This document shows positions 28,189 through 43,676 of a DNA stretch of 64,000 nucleotides, piece after piece (position 1 is the first letter of the stretch; the number at the start of each line of letters is the position of its first letter). The stretch is from assembly GCA_029783825.1 (NCBI GenBank), contig JAREIK010011441.1, positions 62,001-126,000 on the forward strand. The letters are read 5' to 3'. The position numbers and the translations under genes were made by a program. The notes beneath the pieces are model-generated. The model made no database searches, was not told where the DNA came from, and worked only from the letters and a program-made list of their open reading frames with translations. This DNA comes from Sapria himalayana. Its lineage: Eukaryota > Streptophyta > Magnoliopsida > Malpighiales > Rafflesiaceae.

Positions 28189-28719
28189 CAAAAGAACTCA
28201 TTAATTGTATTCACTATCAAAATTTTTTCAACAAAATTAATGTGCATGTCGCAAGGTACAAATGAAAAATAAATACCTTACAATTTTTTATTATAATATT
28301 AATTAAATAATAAATATATAAACAATAAAAAAAATATGTTTTGCCTTAAATTTGTAGAAATTTTAATATATGTTAATATAATTTTTAAATTATCGAAAAA
28401 ATTAGTATACTTGTTGAATTAATTATTTAATGTTACTTTAATTTAAATTATTTAGTTTATTAATTAAAAATTTAAGAAAAATTTTTTGTATAATTTTTTA
28501 AAAAATTAATACATCATAAAAATAGTTATTTTAGTCCTTATTAATATAATTTTTATGTATTTTTATATATTTTAAATTAATCATTTATAATATCATTTTT
28601 TTGATTTTACGAGGAGAATGTGTGTTTCAAGGATTGCTCATTTATAGATCAATAACATAAATTTAATAAACAAAAATAAATAAAATATTACAACAAATAA
28701 TAAATAAAAAAATTATATA
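28188..28719 (-). other. AT-rich sequence conserved among E1, E2 and E4
   Basis: The inverse of 28480-28670 aligns with 44990-45200 in E2 and 63770-63970 in E4. All share CATGGTCT, a CTTGAAAGA/ATTCTCCT segment and the ATAAATAAATAATTTAAAAAAT stretch. This shows that the three elements belong to one family and share the B side. No coding potential. Confidence 0.75.
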
Positions 28720-29757
28720 ATTAAATATTGGCTAGAAAAATACCGTCGCTAAATTAGTAGCTAAATTATTGATTTTATAAGCTAGAGAAAATTTTCCGCT
28801 ATATTATAGATTTTATTAGCTCGAGAAAATCCATCCCTAATTTACAAATTTTATAAGCTAGAAAAATTCTGTCCCTAAATCCTTCACAAAATTAAGGATT
28901 TTATTTTCTACGAAATTCCATCGCTAAATATATCACTAATATATGGATTTTATTAGCTAGGAATATTCACTCGCTAAATCCGTAGCTAAAATATAGATTT
29001 TATTAGCTAGAGAAAATCCGTCGCTAAATCTGTAGCTAAATTACTAATTTTATTAGCAAGAAAAAATTCGTCGTTAAATCAAAGATTTTATTAGCAAGAG
29101 AAAGTTCGTCGCTAAATCTGTCGCTAAATCATGGATTTTATTAGCAAGGGAAAATTCATCACTAAATCCATCAATAAATCAAGGATTTTATTAGCAAGGC
29201 AAAATTCATTGCTAAATCAGTCGATAAATGAATGATTTTATTATCAAGAGAAATTCAGTAGCTAAATCCATTACTAAAAATTAGCTAGAAAAAATCTGTC
29301 GCTAAATCCATCACTAATTTCAGGCTTTTATTAGCTAGAAATTTTCTATCGCAATTTCCGTCACTAAAATCTCTGCTTTTCTTCAGCGGAAGTTATGAAA
29401 ATTTTTCATTGCTAATCCGTCGCTAAAATCCCTACTTTTCTTTAGTGGAATTTATTAAAATTTTCTGTCGTTAATCAGTCGCTAAATTCATCGCAAAAAA
29501 CCCCACTATTCTTTAGTGGAATTTACCAAAATCTTCTATCACTAATTTGTCGCTAAATCCGTCACTAAATCCCACGCTTTTCTTTAGTAGAATTTTCGAA
29601 AAATTTTCCATCGCTAATCTATTGCTATTTTTTTCATAAAAAATCATCATTCCTTTGCTTTTCCTTAGCTAAATAGTTGCGAATTAGCTAGTGATTGATC
29701 TCTAGCTAAAATTCCTTAGCTAAAATTCTCTAGCAAAATCAATATTTTCTTGTAGTG
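28720..29757. repeat. B-end subterminal repeats and terminus of E1
   Basis: More than fifteen imperfect repeats at about 40-60-bp spacing combine GATTTTATTAGC with GTCGCTAAATC. Nearer the terminus the motif changes to TTTCTTTAGTGGAATTT and finally to TCTAGCTAAA. The last 13 bases, TTTTCTTGTAGTG, are the inverse of the canonical CACTA terminus. The array of short motifs is the expected binding platform for the TNPA-like protein (known for En/Spm, inferred here). Confidence 0.85.
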
Positions 29758-32700
29758 ATATATATATATATCTATCTTTCTATATATATATCTTTATATC
29801 CATCTATCTATCTATTTATCTATCTATCTATTTATCTATATGTCTCACTATCTATCTTTATATGTTTCTATATATCTATCTATCTCTGTGTATTTCTCTA
29901 TATCTATCAATCTATCTATTTATTGTTAATCTATCTATTTATCTATCTACCTACCTATCTATTGATCTTCTATCAATTTTTCTATATATCTATCTTTCTT
30001 TCTATGTGTCCACCTATCTATCCATCTAACTATATATCTATTATTCTATCTATATGTCATTCCATCTATATATCTTTATATCCATCTATTAAACTATAAA
30101 TCTATCTATCTATCTATCTCTTTGTCTATATGTCTTTCTCTATAATTTAATAATTATCTAACTATCTATCTATCTTTTTATCTATTTATCTATGTCTATC
30201 TGTGTACTATATTATTAATGTATCTATCTATCTCTTTATTTGTCTATGTTTTCTATCTATTTATTTGTTTAACTATCTATAAATCTATCTATCTATGTGT
30301 ATATGTGGCTATCTATCTGCCTATTTATATATTTGTGTATCTATCTTTCTATCTATATGTCTATCATATATATATATATATATATCTATTTTTGTATCTA
30401 TCCATCAATCTCTCAATCAATCTATCAATTTATCTATCTATTTATATGCCTTTTTGTCATTCTATCTATCAATCTATCTGTCTATCTTTCTATTTATCTA
30501 TCTATCGATCTCTCTAACTATCTAATTGTCTTTCTTTTTATCAGTCAATTAGTCTATCTATTTTTATACCTATCTATTAATCTATCAATATGCATACTTT
30601 CCTCTCGATCTATCTATCTATCTAATTTTCTATATAGCTAACTATTTATCAGTCTATCTATCAATTTATCTATTTGTTTATCAATCTATTTGTTTATCTG
30701 TATATCTTTTTATCTGTCCATTTGCCTATCTATTCATCAATCTATCTATCTATTCATCTATCTGACTAACCATCTATTTGTCTATATGTCTATTTATTTA
30801 TCTATCTACCTATATGCCTATCTACTTATTTGTTTATTTATCTATCTGTCTATCTATTTATCTATCTATTAATCAATCTATGTATTAATCTATCTATCTC
30901 TCTATATGTCTATATATCTATATATATGTCTATCTATCTATATATGTGTCTATCTACCTATCTAGCTATCGGTCTATCTGTCTATTTATTTATCTAACTA
31001 TTTGTGTATTTTTCTATCTATCGGAGTATCTATCTATTTGTGTGTATATATATATATTTATGAATCAATCAATCAATCTAGCTATATATTTAGTTATCTA
31101 TCAATCAATCTATCTATATATCTTTTAATACATCTTTCTATTTGTCTTTCTTTCCATCTATCTATCTGTGTGTGTATCTATCTTTATGTATATCTATCTA
31201 TCTTTCTAATTTTCTTTCTACATATCTATCTATCTTTCTATATATTTATTTGTCAAGATGTCTATTTATATATCTATCTATATATCTATGTGTCAATCTA
31301 TTTGTCAATATTCCATCTGACTATGTGTATTTGTCTTTATGTGTAAATATGTTTGTGTATATGTAACTTTGTGTCTAAATATCTTTCTCTTTATATATCT
31401 AAATGTCTATATATATATATATATATATCTATCTATTTTTCTATTTATTTATCAATCAATCAATCTATCTATCTATCTAGCTACCGGTCTATCTAACATT
31501 TGTCTATCTTTTTATACATTTATTTGTATATTTGGATATATGTCTATCTACCTATTTGTTTATCTATCTATCTATAAATTAGTCTATCTATATAATTATT
31601 TATCTATATATATAAATCTCTATATATATTTCTATTTATCTTTCTATCTATATTTGAATTTATTTATCTATATATTTATCTATATATCTATATGTCTATC
31701 TATATCTCTATATATCTAAATGTATATCTATCAATTTATCTATTTATCTATTTATCTATTTATCTATCTATCTTTATGACTATTTTACTATGTATCTATT
31801 TTTCTATCTATCTATCTATCGAACTATATAGCTTTCTATATACTTGTCTATATTTTTTACATAGCTTTATATTGAAATATAGCTTTCTATTTATCCATCT
31901 ATCTTTCTACCTATATTGCTCTTTATCTATCTACTTGTTTATCTATATATCTAGCTATCTATCTAACTATCTTTGAGTCTATATATGTATTAATCTATAA
32001 GTCTTTCTGTCTATCTTTATATCTGTTTATCTTTGTATCTGTCTATCTATTTAACAATCTATCTATCTGTATATATGTCTGTTTATCTATTTGCCTATCT
32101 ATCTATCTATCTATCTCTGTATCTCATTATTTTCATAGCTATATATGTATCTATCTATTTATCTATCTATTTGTCTATCTTTTCTTATGTTTGCCTTTAT
32201 ATTTTGTATCTATTTATTAGTATTTTTGTGTGTATCTTTGTGTGTATGTGTCTCTTTGTCTATTTGTCTATATATCAATAGGTCTATCTCTCTATCAATT
32301 TATATATATATATATATATCTGTCTATCAATCAATTAATCAATCAATCTATCTATTTGTATATCTATCTATCCATATATCTGTCTTTCTATATGTTTATT
32401 TTTCTGTCTATCTATCTACCTATCTATTTATTCATCTATCTATCTGTATATCTATATGTCTATCTATTTGTATATATGTATATCTGTCTATCGAGCTATA
32501 TGTATATTGGTATATCATTCTATTTGCCTATCTATCAATCTATCTTTCTATCGCTAAATTTTTCTATCTATCTATTTGTCTATCTGTCTATTTATTTATT
32601 TGTATATGTATTCTATTGTTTGTCTATCTATCTTTGTATCTATTTATCAGCCTATTTGTCTATGTGTCTATGTCCATTTGACTTTTTGTCTTTGTGTCTA

Positions 32701-34210
32701 AGTGTTTATCTCTGTATCTATTTATATATCAATCTATCTATTTATTTAACTATCTATTTATCTTTATGTCTATCTATATGTATATATTTATGTAACTATC
32801 TATCTATAAGTATATTTGTCAAATTGAATATCTAAATATCTTCCTTTATGTTTATTTATATATTTATCTATCTATCTATCTAAATATCTATCTATATATT
32901 TTTCAATCTTTATATCTATCTATCTATCTATTTATTTGTCTATATGTTTATCTATCTATTAGTTTATCTATCTATTAGTTTATCTATATATCTACCAACA
33001 TATCTATATATCTATCTATTTCTCTATCTATCTATTTTCTATCAAACTATATATCTATTTATCTATGTATCTATCTATATATTTATATGTCTGTCTATCA
33101 TTCTATTTGTCTATTTTCTATCTATCTATCTATTAGTCTATTTGTTTCACTATCTTTCTATCTATTTGTCTGTCTATCAATCTATATATATGTCAATCTA
33201 TCTATATGTCCATTTGTATGTATGTCTATTTATCTTTCTACCTATTTGTCTGTCTGTCTATCTTTCTATTAGTCTATTTTTCTATCTATTTTTTTATATT
33301 TCTATCTATCTATTTACTATCTAACTATATTTATTAGTATCTAACTATCTATCTATCTATTTATCTATTTATCCATCTATTAGTTTATCTGTTTGTCTAT
33401 CTATTAATCTATCTATTTTTCTATCTATCTATCTATCAATTTATCTATCTGCTATCTATTTATCTATCTATCTATCTATCTATTTGTCTGTCTGTCTATG
33501 TATAAATCTGTATATATATATATATTTTTCTAGTTGTCTTTTAGTCTATCACTCTAATTATCTATTTGTTAATTTGGCTATCTATCTTTATATCTATGTA
33601 TATAATTGTCTATATATATATCTATCTATCGATATTCCTATCGATCTATCTGTCTATTTGTCTATTTTACTATAGGTCTATCTGTCTATCTATCAATTTG
33701 TCTATTTGTTTTATTATTATATCTGTCTATATGTCTATCAGTTTATCAATCTATTAGTGTATCAATCTTTCAATCTTTCTGTCTAACTATCTTTCTATTT
33801 ATCAATCTAGATATTCAACATCTATATATCTTTCAATCTATTTGTCTATCATCTATCTATCTATCTATATTTCCATATGTCTATCTATCTCAAATCTAAA
33901 TGATATAATTGTATGAATCTATATATGTAACTATCTAACTATCTATCTTTCTATCTATATCTATATGACTATCTAACATGTATTCTTTTATCTGTCTATC
34001 ATTCAATCTATTTATCGATCTTTATATCTATCTATCTATATCTATATCTATCTATCTAACTGTCTGTCTGCCTGTCTGTCTAAATATCTATTTGTCTATA
34101 TGTCTATCTGTCAATCTGTATATCTATCATCTACCTATCTATATTTCTATTTATCTATCTATTTATTTATGTGTCTATCTATCAAAATGTCAACCAATCT
34201 ATCTATTTAT

Positions 34211-34215
<5 letters not shown>

Positions 34216-34268
<53 letters not shown>
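34216..34268. repeat. (TA)n microsatellite in array block 2
   Basis: A pure 53-bp TA run bordered by TCTA-type repeat on both sides. Confidence 0.95.
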
Positions 34269-34270
<2 letters not shown>

Positions 34271-35696
34271 TCCTATCTATTTGTCTACCTACCTATCTAT
34301 CTATCTATTTATCTAACTATCTATTTTTTTATCTATCTATATATCTATTTATCTACCTGTCTATTTATTTGACTATCTATTTATTTGTCTATCTATCTAT
34401 ATGTCTATATGTTTATTTATCTATTTGTCTATTAGACTATCTATTTATGTATTTATGTGTTTATATGTCTATCTGTTTATCATTCTATATGTCTATCTGT
34501 CTATCTAACTATATATATAAATATTTGTCTATCTATCTATCTATCTATATATCTATCAATCTGTATTTCTATTATTATGCCTATCTATTTGTCTGACTAT
34601 CTTTTAATCTTTCTATTTGTCTAATTATCTATTTGTTTATCGATGTATCTGTAAATCTTTCTTTCTTTCTTTCTGTCTATCTATTAATGTATGTATACAT
34701 ACATACATATATATATATATATGTCTATATATATCTCTCTATCTATCAATTTATCTATCTATCTATATATCTATGTATCTATATATCTGTCTTCTCTGTA
34801 TTTGGCTAATTATCTATTTTGTCTATCTATATATCTTTTTATTTGTCAATCTTTATATCTGGCTATGTATATATCTATCTATATATCACTCTATTTATCT
34901 ATTTGTGTATCTATATATCTGTCTATTTATCTATCTAACTATATTTCTATCTATCTATCTATCTAAATATCAATCTATATGTATATCAATCTATCTATTT
35001 GGATATCATACTAAGACTTTATATGTCAATCTATCTTTCTTTCTATGGATCTGGTCTTGTAACTATCTATCTTTCTATCTATTTATCTCTCTATTTATCA
35101 GTATATCAATCTCTATATCATTATGTCAATCTGTTTATCTATCTATCTGTATATCTATGAATCGGACTATCTAAATATCTGTCTATCTATTTATCTATAT
35201 ATGTGTCTATCTATTTATCTACATATCTATCTATCAGTATATATGTTTATCTATTTATGTATCTATATGTATATCTATTTATTTATCTATAAGTCTATCT
35301 ATCAATTTTTCAAGGTGTCTATGTATCTATTTATCTATCAATATACCTATCTATCTACCTATCTATATGTCTATGAATCAATCAATATATCTGTCTACCT
35401 ATCTATATGTCTATCTATCAATATATCTATCTATCTATCAATTTATCTATCTATCAATATATCTAACTATCAATCAATCTATCTATATGTGTTTCTATGT
35501 ATCTATCTATTTTCAATGATTATAACTCTTTATTTGTCTATCTATTTATCTATCTTTTATCTATCAATCCATCTATATTTTTATCAGTCTATCTATTAAT
35601 CTGTCAATATGTCTATTTGTTTATCTATCTATCTATCTATATATCTCTGTATCTATCTAACTATATAATAGTCTAACTAACTAAATAAATAAATAA

Positions 35697-35744
<48 letters not shown>

Positions 35745-36811
35745 ATCTATTTGTCTATCTCTCTATTTGTGTCTCTATCTATCTATCTATCTCTATATCT
35801 ATCTATCTATCTATCTATTTCTATATCTATTTATTTGACTATGTATCTATCAGCATATCTCTCTATTTGTCTATTTCACTAATTGTAAATATGTATATGT
35901 TCTTATATATCAAAATGTCTATATGTCTATAGTTCTCTTTGTATATCTATCTAATTGTCAGTCTATCTATCTTTCTATTTGCATATCCATCTATCTGGCT
36001 ATGTGACTATCTTTGTATATGACTATCTATATATTTGTCTATTTGTCTATCTACTTATCTATCTATGAGTCTATCAATCAATCAATCTATCTATTTTTCT
36101 ATCTATCTATCTGTATGTCTATCACTTTATCTATCTATATATCACTCTATCTATCTATCTATTTATATTTTATATGTCTATTTGTCTATCTACTATGTGT
36201 GTATGTGTCTATCTTTCTATCAATCTATTTTTTATCTATCTATATGTCTATCTATCTATCTATATATGTATATATCTATCTTTCTACCTATTTATATATC
36301 TATCTATCTATTTGTCTGTCTATATGTCTATCTGTAAATCTATCTATATTTATTTCTATTTTATGTATTTTTCATTGTTTATCTATCTCTTTTCTATATG
36401 TCTATCTATCAATCGATCGATCTATCTTTCTAGTTATCTATCTATTTGTCTATCTTTCAATCTATATATATATATATATATATATATATCTATATATCTC
36501 TATCAACCTATCTCTCTATCGATCTAATTATCAATTTTTTATCTAACTTTCTATTTTTATATCTTTCTATCTAGCTGCCTATCTATCTATCTATATATTT
36601 ATCTATCTTTCTACATATCAATCTATCTGTATTTTTATATACTTGTATATATGTCTATCTATCATTCTAGCTATCTAGCTATATGTTTATCTATCTTTAT
36701 ATGTGTTTAAGTCTCTAACTATGTATATATATATCATATTATATATCTATCTGTCTATTTATCTATATAAATATATTTATATTTTTGTCAACCTATCTAT
36801 CTATCAATCTT

Positions 36812-36857
<46 letters not shown>
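36812..36857. repeat. (TA)n-(TG)n composite microsatellite
   Basis: A short TA run passes into an uninterrupted TG run (36824-36857) and then back to TCTA repeat. It has the same architecture as at 10432-10478. Confidence 0.95.
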
Positions 36858-36858
<1 letters not shown>

Positions 36859-37846
36859 CTATCTATTTGTTATCTATTTATCTATCTATCTAGCTATCTA
36901 TATATCTATCTGTTTAATTTTCTAATTATCATTCTATCAAATTAAGTAACTATCTTTCTATCTATCACTATATTAGACAATCTTTTTATCTATCTATGTG
37001 TTTATTAGTGTATCTATCAATATGTCTTTATGGCTATCTATCTATTAGTCTATTAGCCTATGAATCTATCAGTCTATTTATTTATCTTTCTTTTTGTCTA
37101 TTTATTAAAATATCTAACTATCTATGTATCTTTCTATCTATTTTTCTATCATCTATCTGTCTATCCATTTACATTTGTATCTATCTATTTGACTATTTTT
37201 TTATTTACCTATCTATCATTCAAAATATATATTTTTATCTTAATGTCTATATGTAGATCAATCTATCCATATAACTATCTAACTATTTATATTTCTATCT
37301 AACTATCTATAGATCTAAATAACTAACTATCTTTCTATCTATCAGTTAATCAATCTATGTATATATCTACCGATCTATTAATCTATCTATCTATCTATTA
37401 ATTTGACTATCTATTTATCTATTTATCTATCTATCTATCTTCTATATATCTATATATTTTTTAATCTATGTGTCTATCTGACTATCTGTTTATCTAAATA
37501 TATGTATATTTGTCTATCTATTTATCTATCAATCTACTTATCAATATATCTATCTATCTAACTATATATCAATCTATTGACATGTCGATCAATATATCTA
37601 TTTAATTACTTATCTGCCTATCTATATATTTGCTTATCTATCTATCTATCTATTTATCTTTCTATCTATCAATTTATCTATCTATTATTTTTCTATCTAT
37701 CTATTTATATGTCTATCATATATATGTTTATCAACTTATCTTCCTATAAACCTATCTCTCTATATGTCTATTTGTCTACCTAACAATCTGTCTATCTATC
37801 AGCATATTTATCAATTTGTCTAACTATCCATCTGTCTATTTATCTA

Positions 37847-37848
<2 letters not shown>

Positions 37849-37913
<65 letters not shown>
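37849..37913. repeat. (TA)n microsatellite, longest in the window
   Basis: A pure 65-bp TA run inside the TCTA array. Such runs can extrude as cruciforms and are frequent assembly-length uncertainties, so the exact length is not reliable. Confidence 0.95.
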
Positions 37914-37915
<2 letters not shown>

Positions 37916-38295
37916 ATCTATATCTTTTAGTCTATCTGCTTTTCTTTCAATCTATCTATCATTGTTTCTATCAGTCTATATGTATAGCTATCTATCTCTC
38001 TATTTCTTATCTATCTATTTATTTATCTATTTGTCTATATGTCTATTTATCTATCATTATACATGTCTATTTGTATATCCGTCTATCTGTCAATATGTCT
38101 ATGTGTCTATGTATATATGTGTTTATGTGTTTAAATGCAAATCTTTTTATAAATCTATCAATCTATATAACTATTTATCTATTTATTTAGCTATTTTTCA
38201 ATCAATAAAACTATCCATCTATCTATCAGTCTATCATATTATTTGTATATCTTTTTAGAATGCAATTTGAATATTTGGGTATTGATCTATTTTCC

Positions 38296-38334
<39 letters not shown>

Positions 38335-41300
38335 TCAATCTATATATGTATATATATCTATATATCTAAATATCTAAATATCTATATATTTATCTATCAG
38401 TCTATCTATCTATCTGTTTATATATCTATTTTTCTATATATCTAAATGTATATCTATCTCTCTATCTATCTATATGTATATCTATCTACATGTCTATATA
38501 TCTATCTAATTGTCAATCTATTTTTCTATTTGTTTATCTATCTATTTGTCTATCTATCTATTTGTCTATCTATCTATTTGTTTATCTATCTATCTATATG
38601 TCTATTAGTCTATCTAAATATCTATATATCTATAAATGTAAATATTTTTATATCTATCTATCTATATAGCTTTCTATCTGTTTAACTATCTATCTGTATA
38701 TCTAGCTATCTGTATAACTATCTATCTGTATATCTAGCTATCTATCTAACTATCTATATGTCTAATGATATATCAGTCTATTAGTTTATCTATCTATCTT
38801 TTTTTTCCTATCAGCCTATCTATATATTTATCTATCTGTATTTTATTCTATCCCTCTATTTTACTATCTATCTTTCTATTTCTTTATTTTTCAATCAATC
38901 TATCTTTCTATCTGTCTATCAATCTATTTGAATATCTATTCTTATGTTTGTCTGTCTATCTTTGTATTTATCAAATATTTATTTGTTTATGACTTTATGT
39001 GTCTTTTTTTTTATTTATATATATGTTTATCTATCTATCTATCTTTTTATTTATCTATATAACTATCTCTCTATATTTTTATCTATTTATCTAACTAACT
39101 AACTAACTATCTATCTATTTATCTATATATTTATCTAATTGCATATCTATCTAACTATCTATTTATCTATCTATCTATTTATTTATTTGTCTATTTGTCT
39201 ATCTATATGTCTATTTATCTATCTGATTATCTATCTATCTATAAATATTTTTATCTACCTATTTGCTATCTATCTATCTAACTATAAGTCTATTTATATC
39301 TATCTATCTATTTATTTGCCTATCTATTTATCATTTTACCTGTCAATCTATATATGTGTCTATATATCTATAGATCCATTTTTTTTCTATCTATCTGTGT
39401 GGCTTTCTATCTTTCTATCTGTCTATTTGTCTATCTATCTATCTTTTTATATATCTATCTATCTATCTATTTATCTATCTATTTATCTATCTATTTGTCT
39501 ATCTATCTATCAATCTATTTATCTATCTATTTATCTATCTATTTGTCTATCTATCTATCAATTATTTATCTATATATATAACTATCTATTTGTCTATCTA
39601 TCTATCTATTTGACTTTCTGTCTATATGTTTATCTGGCTATATGTCTCTCTATCTATATTTTTATTTGTATTTATATATATCTATGGTATGTGTATCTAT
39701 ATATCTATTTGTCTGTCTATCTATTTTTTTTCTATTAGTCTATTTGTCTATCTACCTATCTATCTCTCTATATATTTTTCTATCTAAAAATATGACCATC
39801 TTTCTATCTATAAATACATCTATCTATTTATCTATATATCTATCTGTCTATCTGTCTATCTGTCTATCTCTATGTCTATCTTTCTATCTATCTATCTATT
39901 TATCTAAATATCCATATGTATATCTATCTATCTAACTATATAGTTGTCTATCTATCTATCTATCTATCAAGCTATCTATCTATTTGGATATATATATTAT
40001 AATCTATCTATCAGTCTAAAATGAATCTATCTATATTACTATCTATCTATCTGTTTATCTATCTATTTATCCATCATTATATTTATCTATCTCTTTATTT
40101 GCCTATCTATCTATCTATCTATCTAACTGTCTCTCTCTTTATTTTACAATCTATCAATATTCAATATGTCTATCTATCTATCTAACTATTTATCTGTCTA
40201 TGTGTTTATGTTTTTATTTGTCTATGTGTCTAACTATCAATCTTCCTATATATCAGTCTATCTATCTATCAGTCTATCTATCTAATTTTCTATCTCTCTA
40301 TCTATCTATCTAACTATCTAACTATCTAACTATCTTTCTAATTGTATATATATCTATCTATCTATATGTTTATTGGCTTTTTATGTATCAGTCTATATGT
40401 CTCTCTCTATATATCTATGTGTCTATTGATCTATCGATCTTTTTGTATATCTATCTATATGTATATCTGCCTATTTCTGATCTATTAATATGTCTATCTA
40501 TCTATCTGTCTATTTATCTATCTGACTATCTATCTATCTATATATCTATGTATCTATTTATCTACATATCGATCTATTTATATATCTATGTATCTCTCCA
40601 TCTATTTATTTGTCTATCTATCTATCTATCTATATGACAATCTAGCTATCTGTCTATCTCTCTATATGTCTATATGTCTATGTATATATCTATGTGTATA
40701 TTTATCTATGTATCTATCTATTTATTTATCTATATATCTATCTATCTATTTTCTATATATCTATTTTCTATCTATATACCTATCTATCTATTTTTCAATC
40801 AATCTATCAATCTATCTAGCTAACAATATACCACTCTATCTATTTATATATTTACCTATTTATCTTACTATATATCTATCAATCAATCTATTTGTATATC
40901 TATATATCTTTCTATCTATCTATTATTTATATGTCTATCAATTTTTCTATGAATTTGTCTATCAAACTATCTATCAACCTATAAATCAATTAATCAATCT
41001 ATTTATCTATCTATCTTTTTATCTATATGTCTATTAATCTGTATATCAAACAATCTATTTATCTATCTATCAATCTGTCTATCTATGTATCTATTAATCT
41101 ATCAATCAATCAATCAATGAATCTATCTATCTATCGATTTATCTATCTATTTGTCTATCTATCTATTTAACTAATTGTCTATCTATCTTTCTATATATCT
41201 ATCTAACTAATTTTCTATCTATCAGCCACTCTATCTATATATCTATCTGTCTGTCTATCCATTTATCTGTCTATCTATCTATCTGATATATCAAACTAAC

Positions 41301-43628
41301 TGACTAATGATCTGTTTATCAAGTTATTTATTTATCTGTATATTTATCTTTCTATCTATCAAAATATTTGTATTTATATCTATCTTTCAATCTATATTTC
41401 TAAATGTTAGTATATTTGTTTGTCTATCTATCATCTATCTATCTTTCTATTTTCTACCAATTTGCCTTTCTCTATGTCAGTCAATCTATCTATCTATTTG
41501 TCTATCTCTTTCTATTTATCTGAATATCTATCTGTCTATCTGTCTATCTTTGTGTATGTCTATCTACTATTTGTATATCCATTTACCTATCTATCTATCT
41601 ATCTATCTATTTATCTATTTGTCTATCTATCTTTCATTATATATGTCTATCTATCTATCTAGATTTCTTTCTTTTTTTCTTTCTATCTATTTAACTATCT
41701 ATTTGCCTACCTATCTTTATATTTATTTGGCTATCTTTGTATATGCCTATATGTCAATAATTTTATTTTTTTATGTGTTAATCTATTTATTTATCTATTT
41801 AACTATTTAAATGTCTATGAGTGTATCTATCTATTGGTCAAAATATATACTAACTATCTGTCTTGATGTATATCTATCTATTTTTTGTTCTATTATATAT
41901 TATCTATCTATCTATTGTCTATCAATCTATCTGTCAATTTTTCCATTTGTCTATCTAGCTATCAATCTATTTCACTCTCTATCAATCTATTAGTTTATCT
42001 ACCTATCTATCTCTCTATCTATATATCTATCTATAATTATGCCTATCTCTCTATCTGCCTATCTTTCTATCTCTATATTTATCTATTTTTCTATGTGTGT
42101 GTGTGTGTGTGTATCTATCTATCTATCTATCTATCCATCTACCTATCTATCTATTTAACTATCTATATAGTTTTCTATCAATATATTTGTATATTGATCT
42201 ATCTAGTTATCTTGATATCTAATTATCTATCTATTTGTCTATCTTTATAAGTATCTATCTATCTATATGTTAATCTATCTATCTATAATTTGTCTCTCTC
42301 TATTTGTCTATTTATCTATCTATCTATCTGTCTATCTATCTATGTATTTATATGTCTATTTGTACATGTGTCTATCTATCTATCTATCTTTATATCTATC
42401 TATCTTTATATCTATTTTCCTATCTATATGTTTATATTTATATCTATTTGTCTAATTATCTATTTATCTATCTTTCTTACTTTCTATCTTTCTATTTGTA
42501 TATCTATCTATTTGTCTAAATGTTTATTTGGCTATCTTTGTATCAATATATTTGTCTATCTTTCTATCTATCTTTGTGTCTATCTATCTATCTATCAAGC
42601 TATCTATCCATCTATCTATATATCTATCTATCTATTTATTAGCAATGTATCTATATGTATATCTCTCTATATGTCTATCTTCCTATCTATCTATCTATTT
42701 GTCTATCTATCTTTCTACCTATATTAAAATCTAACTATCTATATATATGTCTATATGTCTATCTCTTTATATATCTAAGTGTCTATATATCTATTTGTAT
42801 TTCTTTCTATCTATCTTTTTATCTGTCTAACTAACTAACTAACTAACTATCTGTCTATCTATATATCAATCCATCTAAGTATCTATATATTTTAGATCTA
42901 TTTATATGTCATTATGTTTATCTATCTATCAATCTATCTGCATATTTTCCTATATATTCATCTATATATTTATTTGTATAACAATATAGTGTCTATCTAT
43001 CTTTTATTTTATGTCTATCAATTTTATATCAATTTGCCTATTAATCTGTCTATTAATTTATATATCAATCTATCTATCTATTTATGTGCTAATCCATCTA
43101 TCTATTTATCTAATTTTCTAACAATATATCTATCAATATGTCTATCAGTATATATATATATATCTGTCTGTCTGTCTTTCTATCTATCTATATGTATATA
43201 TATTTGTCTATATATTTGTCTATATATTTGTCTATCTATATCTCTATCTATCTATATATATATATATTTCTATCTATCAATCTTTCTATTTATTTATCTA
43301 TCTATCTATCTGTCTATCTATTTTTCTATCTATCAGCCAATTATCTATCAAACTATCTGTCTATCTATCAACATATCTATGAATCTATCTATCTATTTAT
43401 CCATCTATCCATCCATCTATTTATACATCCATTAATTCATCTATATATCCATCCATCAATCGATATATCTATCCATCTATCTACCCATCTATTTATCTAT
43501 CAATCTATTTATCTATCTATACATGTATCTATTCATCTATCTATCTGTCAATTTTTCCATATATCCATCTTTTTATCCATAAATCTATCCATCTATCTAT
43601 TTGACTATCTATCTATCTATATATCAAT

Positions 43629-43676
<48 letters not shown>

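Larger units (their letters stand above)
13404..29757 (-). mobile_element. CACTA (En/Spm) DNA transposon E1, degenerate autonomous type
   Basis: The right end finishes TTTTCTTGTAGTG at 29745-29757, the inverse of the canonical plant CACTA terminus. The left end is degraded but aligns (about 11 of 18 bases) with the intact A-end of E2. Both ends carry subterminal direct and inverted repeats. The interior holds remnants of a TNP2 transposase and a Transposase_24 gene, both on the minus strand, so the element's 5' side is at the right. From 5' to 3' it contains: B-end subterminal repeats, a block shared with E2, about 540-bp tandem repeats, a GA-rich tract, TNP2, Transposase_24, about 1020-bp tandem repeats, A-end. 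A 3-bp target duplication is not evident (TAT left, ATA right), which fits an old insertion in a slippage-prone repeat. It splits the TCTA array. Confidence 0.88.

Noticed and set aside
13404..29757. A perfect 3-bp target-site duplication around E1
   Set aside because: The left triplet is TAT and the right ATA. The left terminus is degraded and the flanks are slippage-prone, so no duplication can be claimed.
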